A stretch of 25,478 nt of DNA from Anaeromyces robustus (lineage: Eukaryota > Neocallimastigomycota > Neocallimastigomycetes > Neocallimastigales > Neocallimastigaceae), in contig MCFG01000404.1 in the NCBI GenBank assembly GCA_002104895.1, positions 35,001 to 60,478 of the forward strand, given 5' to 3'. The position numbers and the translations under genes are program-made. This document shows, in pieces, positions 13,586 through 22,722 of the stretch. The stretch's first letter is position 1; every line of letters begins with the position of its first letter. Below the pieces are notes generated by a model. The model was not told where the DNA came from. It did no database searches and saw only the letters and a list, made by a program, of their open reading frames with translations.

Positions 13586-13668
13586 AGTTTTCTTTTTTTT
13601 CTTTTTTTTTTCTTTTTTTTTTCTTCATGTTTATTATTCTTATTGTTATTCTTTATTTAATGATATTC

Positions 13669-13728
13669 TTTTTTTTTTTTTTTCTTAATCACACCATTTG
13701 TACATCATTTTTATTAATTTAATTTATT
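13669..13728 (-). mobile_element. Relic of a LINE 3' tail in the 3' flank of methyltransferase copy 1
   Basis: On the plus strand a run of about 15 T is followed by cttaat and then cacaccatttgtacatca. The 39 bases from 13690 match the LINE tail that starts at about 24249 at 33 positions by hand alignment, and the short T run precedes both. Two details (gtacatca, and ttaat before cacac) are closer to the older copy at 22730. The orientation is the same as the methyltransferase gene, so its AATAAA-like motif lies about 200 bp past the stop codon. Homology fades beyond about 13728. Confidence 0.6.
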
Positions 13729-13918
13729 CAATAGGTTGATTTATGTTTTGAATATTTCGAATATTATTTTTCTTTTATTTTTTTTCTTAATTTTTATCTA
13801 TTAATTTATTTTTTTTTTTTTTTGTTTATTTAATTCCTTTTTTTTCGTATTAATATTCTAATTATTGTATATTATAATAATTATTTATTCTCTCTCTCTT
13901 TTTTTTTAGGTACTTTTA

Positions 13919-14611
13919 TTATTTATAGGCATAAAATACACAAAACATTAAATATTTATAAAGAATATCTACATCTTGAAAACCTGCTTCCATTAAATAT
14001 TTTATTTGTAATGGTATAGTACCACATTTATCAAGTTTTAATCTTACTTCAAGCATTTCTATAGCTTCTTCATCTATTTTACTTTCTCTTATTTTTTCAA
14101 ACCATACTTTTTTATTCATTTCTTCAAGTTTAGGGTTTGGACTAATAATTTGATCACAATTAATAAAAAGTCCTCCCTTTTTAAGCCATTGATAACATTT
14201 TTTATAAAGTATGCTTTTACCTTCATCAGGAATATGATGAATAGCAAGACCTGATATAATAAAATCAAATTGATTTTCAAAAGATTTTGAAGTTTCTTCA
14301 TCCATATTAATTAAATCTTTACATAAATAAGTTATATTTTCATTTCCTTCAAATCTTTCTTTAGCTATATTTAACATTTTTTGGGTAATATCAATTAAAG
14401 TTATTTTAGCTTGTGGAAATTTTGAAAGAACAATACTTGAAAAAAGACCTGTACCTGCACCTACATCAAGAATGCGTGGTGAAGGATTATCCGTATTCAT
14501 TATACGTAATGGTAAATAATATAAATCAAAAAAACATGGAACTAATTTAGGTCTTTGCTCATCATATTTGGTTGAAATCTTTCCAAATTGTTCTTGAACA
14601 GAATTAGACAT
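13919..14611 (-). CDS. Class I SAM-dependent methyltransferase, tandem copy 1
   Basis: This is an intronless 230-residue protein of the Methyltransf_25/12 type. An upstream in-frame ATG at 14641 would add MYLIKKKVNK, but that stretch is absent from the paralogue, so I start at MSN (14611). The opening YDEQRPKLVPCFFDLY (16-31) is typical of bacterial, Clostridia-like methyltransferases. The SAM-binding loop is DVGAGTG (49-55), the acidic ribose-binding residue is D74 (TLIDIT), the acidic residue after strand 3 is D99 (CKDL), and motif IV is FDFIISGLAIHHI (115-127). KKGGLFI marks motif VI. The substrate (small molecule or other) cannot be read from the sequence, and there is no signal peptide. 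Lack of introns and bacterial resemblance suggest horizontal acquisition followed by tandem duplication with the gene at 16010-16702. Confidence 0.9.
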   Translation of the reverse strand: MSNSVQEQFGKISTKYDEQRPKLVPCFFDLYYLPLRIMNTDNPSPRILDVGAGTGLFSSIVLSKFPQAKITLIDITQKMLNIAKERFEGNENITYLCKDLINMDEETSKSFENQFDFIISGLAIHHIPDEGKSILYKKCYQWLKKGGLFINCDQIISPNPKLEEMNKKVWFEKIRESKIDEEAIEMLEVRLKLDKCGTIPLQIKYLMEAGFQDVDILYKYLMFCVFYAYK

Positions 14612-16009
14612 TTTATTTACTTTTTTTTTTATTAAATACATAGAAAAAAGGAAAAGAAAAAAAAAGAAGTTCGTTAGTGTATATAAATTACATTACATTA
14701 TTAAAATTTATAAAAAGAAATTAAATTTTAAATTAAATGTAATTGAAATTAATAATTCAAATTCATTTTATTTTATTTATAAAAATAAACAAAGCGAATA
14801 TATATAAGTTTAAAAAAAATAATTACATTAGGTATTCTTATTTGTAAAAAAAAAAAAATGTATATATATATATTAATATTATTTTTATTTATTTTTTTAT
14901 TTATTTATTTATTTATTTATTAATTTATTTTATATAAGTAATTGAAATTTTAAAATTTCTAATTAATGATTTATGTTTTCTATTACTTAAATTTAAAACT
15001 GTAAATAAAAAAAAAATGTAAAATAAAATAGTTTGGTATTTATATATATTTTTTTTTTAATAAATTTTATTAATTAATTAATTAATTAATTAATTTCGAT
15101 GGATGATTTTTTGATGGATGATTGATTATTTTAAATATTTTATTATTATTTTATTAATATTTTATTATTATTTTAATTATTGATTAACTTTTTTTTTTTT
15201 TACTGATTAATAATTATTAATTAATTAAAAAAAATTTTTTTTTTGTTTTTTTTTTTTTATTTATTGGTCCAGTCAAAAAATGTAACTAAAAAAGTTTAAA
15301 AATTAATAATAAAAAAAAAAATTAACAATACTATTAAAAGTCAACTGTCACTGATACATCTTAAAAATAAAAACAAAAAAAAAAAACAGAAAAAAAAAAA
15401 AAGACAAAAATTTTAATCAATAAAATTATAAAATATTAGAAAAAAAAATAAAAAAATATTTTTTTACTATAATGAATATTTATATATTAATTATAATTGA
15501 TCATATATTCTTATAAAGATCTTGATTAAAAATTATTAACTTTTTTTTTTTATAATTTTTAATTTTTGTTCACCTCAATAGATTCGATGGCGTATCTAAC
15601 TTTTTTTTTTTTTCTTTTTCCTTTTTCTTTTTAATTCTTACCCGCAATACATGGATCACAAATAAATATAATAACTAATAATAAATAATAATAATAAAAA
15701 ATAAATAAAAGTACAACTTTTTTTAAATATTATTATATTTTTTTTATCGTTTATATATGTATGAATTTTTTTTTATTTTATTTTATTTACTTTATTTTAT
15801 TTTATTTTTATATAGTTCATTACATGTTTTTTTTTATTTTACTATTATATATTGTTTGTTACATGTTTTTTTTTATTTTACTATTATATATTGTTTTTTA
15901 CATGTTTTTTTTATTTTATTATTATATATAGTTCATTATATGTTTCTTTTTTATTTTATTTTTATATATTGTTTGTTACATGTTTTATTCTTTTTATTTA
16001 TTCATTTAT
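14612..16009. other. Spacer between the two methyltransferase genes
   Basis: This 1.4 kb is the 5' flank of copy 1 and the 3' flank of copy 2. It contains TTTA, TTAA and poly(A/T) runs, and a small mixed-composition patch at 15570-15600 (cacctcaatagattcgatgg). A similar patch around 15265-15360 includes tggtccagtc and aactgtcactgatac. A 39-bp tandem repeat sits next to copy 2. The two patches may be remnants of regulatory or older transcribed sequence. I see no gene in the spacer. Confidence 0.6.
15816..15990. repeat. About 39-bp tandem repeat, roughly 4.5 copies
   Basis: Units start at 15816, 15855, 15894, 15932 and 15972 with (t)tcattacatg or (t)tgttacatg, followed by T-rich DNA and a tattatatatt block. 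Periods are 39, 39, 38 and 40. The array ends about 20 bp before the stop of methyltransferase copy 2, so it probably forms most of its 3' untranslated region. The long plus-strand open frame over it (Phe/Tyr/Leu repeats) is a by-product of the repeat. Confidence 0.85.
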
Positions 16010-16702
16010 TTATTTATAAGCATAAAATATACAAAATACAAGATATTTATAAAGAATATCTACATCTTGAAAACCTGCTTCTATTAAAAATTTTATTTGT
16101 AATGGTATGGTACCACATTTATCAAGGTTTAATCTTACTTTAAGCATTTCTATAGCTTCTTCATCTATTCCACTTTCTCTTATTTTTTCAAACCATATTT
16201 TTTTATTCATTTCTTCAAGTTTAGGGTTTGGACTAATAATTTGATCACAATTAATAAAAAGTCCTCCCTTTTTAAGCCATTGATAACATTTTTTATAAAG
16301 TATATTTTTACCTTCATCAGGAATATGATGAATAGCAAGACCTGATATAATAAAATCAAATTGATTTTCAAAAGATTTTGAAGTTTCTTCATCTATAGTT
16401 GATAAATCTTTACATAAATAAGTTATATTTTCATTACCTTTAAATCTTTCTTTAGCTATATCTAACATTTTTTCAGTCATATCAACTAAAGTTATTTTAG
16501 CTTGTGGAAATTTTGAAAGAACAATACTTGAAAAAAGACCTGTACCTGCACCAATATCAAGTATACGTGGTGAAGGATTATCCGTATTCATTATACGTAA
16601 TGGTAAATAATATAAATCAAAAAAACATGGAATTAATTTAGGTCTTTGTTCATCATATTTCGTTGAAATTTTTCCAAATTGTTCTTGAATATTATTCGAC
16701 AT
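16010..16702 (-). CDS. Class I SAM-dependent methyltransferase, tandem copy 2
   Basis: This is an intronless 230-residue paralogue of the gene at 13919-14611, the same length with no gaps. It keeps all recognisable SAM-binding elements: DIGAGTG (49-55), D74 in TLVDMT, CKDL (97-100) and FDFIISGLAIHHI (115-127). By hand, 21 residues differ from copy 1. They are mostly conservative (Val/Ile, Met/Ile, Asn/Asp), with clustered changes near 101-103 (INM to STI) and a Lys-to-Gly change in the C-terminal third. The start MSNNIQ is preceded by a stop-rich A/T leader, which supports the shorter start in both copies. Neighbours give no clue to the substrate. Open frame and intact motifs indicate a working gene. 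Confidence 0.9.
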   Translation of the reverse strand: MSNNIQEQFGKISTKYDEQRPKLIPCFFDLYYLPLRIMNTDNPSPRILDIGAGTGLFSSIVLSKFPQAKITLVDMTEKMLDIAKERFKGNENITYLCKDLSTIDEETSKSFENQFDFIISGLAIHHIPDEGKNILYKKCYQWLKKGGLFINCDQIISPNPKLEEMNKKIWFEKIRESGIDEEAIEMLKVRLNLDKCGTIPLQIKFLIEAGFQDVDILYKYLVFCIFYAYK

Positions 16703-18294
16703 CTTTATTTTATTTTATTTTATTCTTTATTTATTTATTTATATTTATTTTTTTTTATAAAAAAAAGCAAAAAAAAAAAAAAAGTTTGTTAGTATACAAG
16801 TATATATATTATTTTTTATTATTACCTTTTAATAATACAAAAAAATAAACTAGTTCAATTTCTTTTCATTAAAGATTTTCATAATATATATTAAATTAAA
16901 TAAATACCTACACTAAATATTAAGAAATCTAAATAAATAATTATTATTTATATATATATTTTTTTAACAATTCTATATTTTTATATTATAAATAAATAAA
17001 AAAATAAATAAAAAAATTCTTTTCAAGTCTTTATATATAGTTTTTATCAATTAAAAGATATTTCTTATTATTTTTTTTTTTTTTATAATTATTATATATA
17101 ATTTAATTATTTAATTATTTATTTAATTTTATTTTTATTTATTAATTGACCCGATAATAAATGTTTTAAAAAAAAATTTTTATATATATTATAGGAAATA
17201 ATAATGAATAAAATTATTAAAAAATATTTTAATTAATATTTTTTATCCAATAAAAAAAAAATCAAAAAAAAAAAAAAAAAAAAAAAATATTTGAGACATT
17301 TTAATGGCTCCAATAAAAATAAAAATAAAACAAAAAAAATAAAGATAAAAATTAAAAAAAGTAAAAAACCAAAAATTCAAATAAAATAAATAAACATTTA
17401 GCTATCAATTATTTTTTATATCTTAATGCTTTATTTTTTCTTTGCTTTTTTTTTTTTTATTTCTTTTATTTTATATATGAACTTTATTATGGTAATATTT
17501 TTAATAAATTAAAAATGTAATGTAATACTTTTTTTTTTAAATAATAAAAAAAAATATTAAATGTGTATACGTAAAACGTGCTTATACAAAAATAAAAAAT
17601 TATTAAAAAAAAAATAAAATACTGTTAATTATTAATATTTTGATTATTATAAATGATTTGATAATTTATATTTCTATATATTATTAAATATTTATTTAAT
17701 TGTTTGTTTATTTTATTAATATCAATTGTTAAATATAAAAGATTTTAAATATAAAGTAGAAAGAATAAAAAAGGAAAAGTTTTAAAATGATAATATTTTA
17801 AAATAGTAGAAATTACTATTAAAATATTAAATAAATAAAAAAAAAAAAAAAAGAATAATCTACATAAATATAAACATTAGAAAATATTAATATTAATGAA
17901 TTTTCGATGAAAAAAAATATTTTTTTTTGTATCGAAATTCATTAAGAAAAGTATTATAAAATACAAGTTCGCTTGCTTTTTTTTTTTTTTTTTTTTTTAA
18001 TTTGTTTCGTTTTGTTTTGTTTGCTTACTTAAATAAAAAAAATAAAATAATAATATTAATATTTTATAATTTTAAAAATTATTAATATTATTATTTGATA
18101 TTTATTTATTTATCTTTATTTTGTTTTGTTTTGTTTTGTTCTATTTATTTATATTTTTTTTATAAAGAAATTAATATGTGTATATATATATTTATAAATA
18201 AAATAAAACAAAAAACAAAAAACAAAAAAAACAAAAACAAAATTAAAAAAAATAAATAAATAAATATAAATAAAAAAATTTATAGTGAATTTAC
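16703..18294. other. Intergenic region between the methyltransferase pair and the isomerase
   Basis: The 1.6 kb holds poly(A), poly(T) and TTTA/AAAT-type runs, (TTTTG)n-like stretches near 18000 and 18119-18140, and a strong hairpin at 17893-17945. It contains the promoter of methyltransferase copy 2 and the 3' flank of the isomerase. No coding frame was found. Confidence 0.65.
17893..17945. repeat. Long hairpin TTAATGAATTTTCGAT...ATCGAAATTCATTAA
   Basis: Arms of 15-16 bases, with a single-base bulge and including a CGAT core, enclose an A8/T9 inner stem, so nearly all 53 nt can pair. It lies 350 bp downstream of the isomerase stop codon. It resembles a tiny terminal-inverted-repeat element or an RNA hairpin at a transcript end; neither is shown. 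Confidence 0.7.
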
Positions 18295-20225
18295 TTATAG
18301 TTTATTTTTAAATAATTCAGTATAAGCACGATAAAAAGTAGTGTTATTATCAAGAGTTTCTAATGTAATTGGTGTATTGGCACCAATAAAATAAATTGAA
18401 CCTTTACAAGCATCATAATATTTTCCATTAAATATAATACGTCCATTACCTTCAGTTACAATAATAATACTTGGTCCTCTAAAACCTCTAAAGGATTCTC
18501 TTGTTTTTTTCGTTTCCATAGATAAATTTGTACATAATATAGAAAATTCTTCAATGGGTGGATTATATAATAAAGTAGTAGAAGAATGGAAATAAGGGGT
18601 ACCTGTTACAATTTGATGATCTGCTGATTTACATGTATAAGTTAACATATTAACTAAAGTATTAACATCTTTAAATTTTGGAGTTAATCCTGCACGAACA
18701 ACATTATCACTTGTTGCCATACATTCAATACAATCTCCTGAAATATAAGCATGAGGTTCATCAGCGGCTAAATATAAAGCTTCACCAGGTTTTAAAGATA
18801 CATAATTTAATAATATAATTGAAAATACTCCTATATCACCAGGATATTGAGCTTCAATTCTTCTTATAACTTCATTTAATGTTCCTCTTTTTGGATTTGG
18901 ATCTTCATTAGTAATACGTTCAATTAATTTGGAAAGTTGATTTTTTACAATTTCTTGATCTTGTTCCATTAATGAACGATAAAGTTTCTTTAAGGCTCTT
19001 TTTGTTCTTAAAACATAAGCATATTCAAATTTTTTATATAAACGACTTGTAACAATATAATTAAATTCTTTTACTATATCTTTACCAATGACTTCTACAA
19101 TTTCTGGATATTTTCTTAAATTTTTCTTAATTTCTAAAAGTGGTCTAAAACCACAAAGACCTTCAAATGGTGTTAAAGCAATAGCCATTTCTGGCTTATG
19201 ATTATTATCTTTTTATTTTTTTTTATTTTATTTATTTGTTTGTTTGTTTATTTGTTTGTTTTTATTGCATAATTAATAATTAATAATTTTTATTATTTAT
19301 TATATACATAATATATTATTATTATTATTGTTATTATTGTTATTGTTATTGTTATTGTTATTGTTATTGTTATTGTTATTGTTATTGTTATTGTTATTGA
19401 CATTTTTATAAAAATTATAATTTGAAATAATATTAGTTATATATACAGAAGACAGATAGATAAATAATTAAATAATTAAATAATATATAGATAAATAGAT
19501 AAATAAATATGTAAATAGATAAATTAATTAAATATATATATTAATATTTCTTTATTTGTATTATTTAAATTATTATTTCAATTCCAATTTAAATCATGAA
19601 TCCTATTCATTATCTAAACATTTATACTTTTTCTTTTATATTTTTATTTTTTTCCTTTTACCTTTATAAATATTTGGATATTTTTTATAAAGTTGTTGAG
19701 CTAATTTCTTATCTGGGTGAGCTTGAATAGATAATGCCTTTTGAATAGAAAGTACTTTAAGTAAAAAAGGTAAATCCCCATGATATTTAGAAGCAATAGC
19801 AGGTGTAAGTAAGTCTGGATTAGCTAAAACAACATCTTTTAAATTTTCACCTGTATTCATTTTAATAGAAGGAGCATTTGGATGAGTTCCCATCCATAAC
19901 TATGATTTTTTTTTTTAATTTATTATTAATATTATTAATTTTTAATTTTTTTTTTTTTTTATAAAAAAAATGAATAATTAATAAAAATAATTAATAATGA
20001 TAATTTATAATTACAAATATTATAAATTAGAATAATTTTATATATATTAAATCATATTATATTTATATAATTATATATATTTACTTCAGCATAAGTCTTC
20101 TCAGAATCAATTGTAATATCCTGGTAAGCATTAGCAACTAATTCTGCAACTTTACTATTAGAACCAAGTTTACCCCAAGCATAATTTTGTGCTTGTGGAA
20201 TAAGTTTGAAAATTCTTTCAGTCAT
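18295..20225 (-). CDS. Mannose-6-phosphate isomerase, type I (phosphomannose isomerase), three exons
   Basis: This zinc enzyme interconverts fructose 6-phosphate and mannose 6-phosphate, feeding GDP-mannose for glycosylation and cell-wall mannan in the cytosol. Exons 20225-20085, 19899-19662 and 19208-18295 give 430 residues, a normal length. Introns are 19900-20084 (GTAAAT...TAG, phase 0) and 19209-19661 (GTAAAA...AAG, phase 1). The joins restore the family sequences AELWMGTHPNAPS and YKDNNHKPEMA. Metal ligands expected from the Candida enzyme are present: Q106 and H108 (SIQAHPDKK), E133 (HKPEM) and H279 (DEPHAY). The active-site arginine is R298 (NVVRAGLTPK). The start MTERIFKLIPQAQNYAWG is the canonical N-terminus. 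It stands alone on this strand with no functional link to its neighbours. A purine-rich leader and a TA run precede the ATG. I see no defect, so the gene should be functional. Confidence 0.96.
19209..19661 (-). other. Isomerase intron 2
   Basis: This 453-bp intron splits the codon for D127. The donor is GTAAAA after TATAAAG and the acceptor is AAAAAG. The 3' end is A-rich (aataaaaag) rather than pyrimidine-rich, unlike a textbook acceptor. Even so, the joined protein exactly matches the family, so the boundary is reliable. It contains a hexamer microsatellite. Confidence 0.85.
19328..19399. repeat. 6-bp microsatellite (TTATTG)n in isomerase intron 2
   Basis: About twelve units of TTATTG on the plus strand (CAATAA in the transcript) lie within the second intron of the isomerase gene. 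The array is nearly perfect and flanked by TTA repeats, which suggests recent expansion. Confidence 0.9.
19900..20084 (-). other. Isomerase intron 1
   Basis: This 185-bp phase-0 intron has donor GTAAAT after GCTGAA and acceptor TCATAG before TTATGGATGGG. Splicing restores YAELWMGTHP, a hallmark of the family. Confidence 0.9.
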
Positions 20226-20303
20226 TTTTTTCTTTTTTCTTTCCTTTTCCTTTTCTTTTCAATAACTTTATAATATCTATTATATATATATATATATATA
20301 TAT
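20226..20303 (-). promoter_or_regulatory. Purine-rich leader and TA run upstream of the isomerase ATG
   Basis: Read on the minus strand, a purine tract (GAAAAGAAAAGGAAAAGG followed by more A/G) runs from about 20260 to the ATG. A TA dinucleotide run at 20279-20303 lies about 55-80 bp upstream. The TA run could act as a TATA element and the purine tract is probably 5' untranslated leader. This is inference from position only. Confidence 0.35.
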
Positions 20304-22077
20304 AAAGAAAAAAGTAAAAATAAAAAAAATTAATTACTATATAAAAATAAAAAAAAAAAAATTTCTAATGAAATTTGATTTCTGTTGAATTTTAATTTTT
20401 TTTTTTTTTTAATTTTTTTTTTAATTTTTTTTTAAATATTAATTATTATATATATACATATCTACTTTATTTTATTAATTTATTTTAAATTTTATTATTC
20501 TTTTTAATTATAATACTTTATAATATTAAAGATTATATATTATTTTCAATTAATTTTTCAATTTTATATGAAATTTCAATTTCAATTTTTTTTTTGTTAA
20601 CTTTTTTTTTTTTTTACAATTAAATTCTTCAATTTATTTTATATTTTATTTAATAAATACTTACATATTATATATATTAAGAGAAATATATACACATATA
20701 TATTTCTCTTCTCTTAATTATATATATTTTTCTTATAATTTTTTTATATATAAAATATATCCTTTATCACTCTTTTTATATAATTTCGCTATTATTAAAA
20801 AAAAATATATTTTTTTCTCTATTATAAAAAAAAAATAATAAAATAAAAATAATTATTCTATTTATTTACTCGCTTTTTTTTTTTTTTTTTTTAATTAATT
20901 AATTTTAATTTTTAATTTTTTTTTTTTTTTTTAATATTTAGTGCATTATTATAATATTAACTTATCTAGAATTTAAGATTTATTTTTAATAAAAATTATA
21001 TATATATACAATATATATTATTTATTAACTTATCTTTATAGTATATTCAATTATTTAAATTAAATTTTTATCTAATATTAGATCATATAGATAATGATAT
21101 ATTATATATTAAATATTCTATATTATTTATAATTTATAATTTAATTAATACAGAAATTGATAGAAACAATACTATATATGAATAACCGGAAAATAATTAT
21201 GAAACAAAAGTTTATTACATTTAAAAAATTACAAAATTATATTGTACAAAAAATATTTTCAATAATTTAATTTATTTATTTTCCGAACAATAATTAAATT
21301 AATATATAAATTATAAAAATAATAATTATAATATATTATTGTTATTATTATGTGTATTTATACAAAACTAATTAAAATTAAAAGTTTTAGAAGAAACTAA
21401 ATGGAAACATTTTAATATGATGAAAATCTATAGGAGTAGTAATAAATAAATATATCACACTGCATGAATAAGACAATGGAAAAAATAATAACTTTTTATT
21501 GCTATCATTGTATAAAGTTAATTTATGATTACATTGCAATATTTAATATTTAAAATAATAATAAATCTGTAATAATATATAAAGAAACAAAAACTTAAAT
21601 TTATAAAAAAAGGAAAAAAAAAGAAAAAAAAGAAAAAAAGAACTAAAAAGTCAATAAAACACAAAAAATTAAAATATGAAAAAAAGTTCATTTTTTATTT
21701 TAGTTATATATATATAATTACACATACCTTTATATTATTAATTTGAATTTGTATATATATATGTACATATATTATTATACATAAATATATATATTAATCA
21801 TTAATAAAATAGTATCTGCATTATTTATAACATTAAATAATTCAGATTCAGCCATATTATTTATCAAATATAAAAATTTGTAATAGAATATATATATAAT
21901 AAAAATTATATATTATTAAACTTTTAATTAGTATATGATGAAAAAATTAATAATTGTTAAGATACAGTAAAAAAGATAAATTGTAATTGGTAAAACAAAT
22001 AGATTGTTCATAATCAATAATTTATTAGTTTAATGTTTCAAATTTATATATAGGATAAACTTTAAAATAAAAAAAAA

Positions 22078-22097
<20 letters not shown>

Positions 22098-22132
<35 letters not shown>
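22098..22132. repeat. (AAT)n microsatellite
   Basis: About 12 uninterrupted AAT units flanked by AAAT and TA runs, in intergenic DNA. Confidence 0.9.
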
Positions 22133-22134
<2 letters not shown>

Positions 22135-22722
22135 TATATATATATAATTTCTTTAATTTTTTTTCTCTTATTATTATTAATATAGTTTATATTAAAATAT
22201 AATATTTAATCTAATATAAAATACAATGTATAACTACTAACTAGAATATAATTTAAATTTTTTTTTTATTAAAGTTAAATTAATTATATGTGCAGTAATT
22301 CATATATAAGCGTTTGATTGAATAAAAAAAAATTTTTTTTTTTTATGTTAAATAATTCATAAATTATTTAATAATTAAAAAAATAAATAAATAAAAACAT
22401 TTTAATTTTTCATTTTTTGTTACAAAGAAAATGATATAATTATAAAAAAAAAAGTATTTATTGAAATTTGAGTTTATTTTAAAGTGAATAACCTTTCATA
22501 ACTTCACAATGTTTAGAATAAAGAGTATTAAAGATTCAATGAATATTAAAAAAAAAAAATAAGGAAGAGTTGAAATAATTTTAGAAAAGATTTAAAAAAA
22601 ATATTTATAATATAGTTATCCATATTTGTTGATACTAAATGATTATGATTATGATTATATTATCTATAATACATTTTATGTACATATGACAACAGTAATA
22701 TAAATGACTTTATCTTAATAAT

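Larger units (their letters stand above)
2815..13918. other. About 11 kb gene-free A/T-rich region
   Basis: I found no convincing gene on either strand. The content is poly(A)/poly(T) runs, abrupt T-to-A run junctions (for example 4490-4510, 8607-8627, 11311-11331, 11424-11455, 12382-12404), microsatellites and A/T palindromes such as the perfect 28-bp one at 4377-4404. TTA runs lie near 8844-8876 and 13073-13111, TTTTA runs near 10429-10462 and 10770-10822, and a TTTC run at about 12689-12711. Exceptions to the monotony are a G/C hairpin at 5357-5382, an island at 6533-6690 and a LINE-tail relic at 13669-13728. A frame at 7376-7609 encodes only Phe/Leu/Ile/Tyr strings and is not a gene. Confidence 0.65.
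20226..22722. other. 2.5 kb gene-free region upstream of the isomerase
   Basis: No coding frame was found. The stretch is A/T runs plus a widely spaced inverted repeat with arms CGGAAAATAA at 21187-21196 and TTATTTTCCG at 21276-21285. A somewhat richer patch lies at 21400-21480 (ggagtagtaataa, cactgcatgaataag), and there is an AAT microsatellite at 22098-22132. The patch before the LINE (22480-22560, aacctttcataacttcacaatg) may be target DNA or more element remnant. Confidence 0.6.

Noticed and set aside
14116-14301. Second frame open inside methyltransferase copy 1, also present at 16207-16392 in copy 2
   Set aside because: The near-identity follows from the almost unchanged DNA block of the main gene. 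The shadow protein is Leu/Ile/Lys filler with no independent start context.
14612-14641. Upstream ATG adding ten residues to methyltransferase copy 1
   Set aside because: The extension MYLIKKKVNK is absent from the paralogue and is A/T leader in character; the conserved protein begins at MSN.
15757-16143. Plus-strand open frame of 128 codons
   Set aside because: It is produced by the 39-bp tandem repeat and then runs antisense into the methyltransferase.
16663-16848. Plus-strand open frame of 61 codons
   Set aside because: It is antisense to the methyltransferase start and then homopolymer-coded Phe/Lys strings.
21187-21285. Inverted repeat CGGAAAATAA/TTATTTTCCG around 79 bp
   Set aside because: The arms are only 10 bp, there are no target duplications or internal signal, so it is not enough to call a miniature transposon.
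21405-21475. Possible C/D-box snoRNA (TGATGA at about 21418)
   Set aside because: No D box (CTGA) or terminal stem at a suitable distance.
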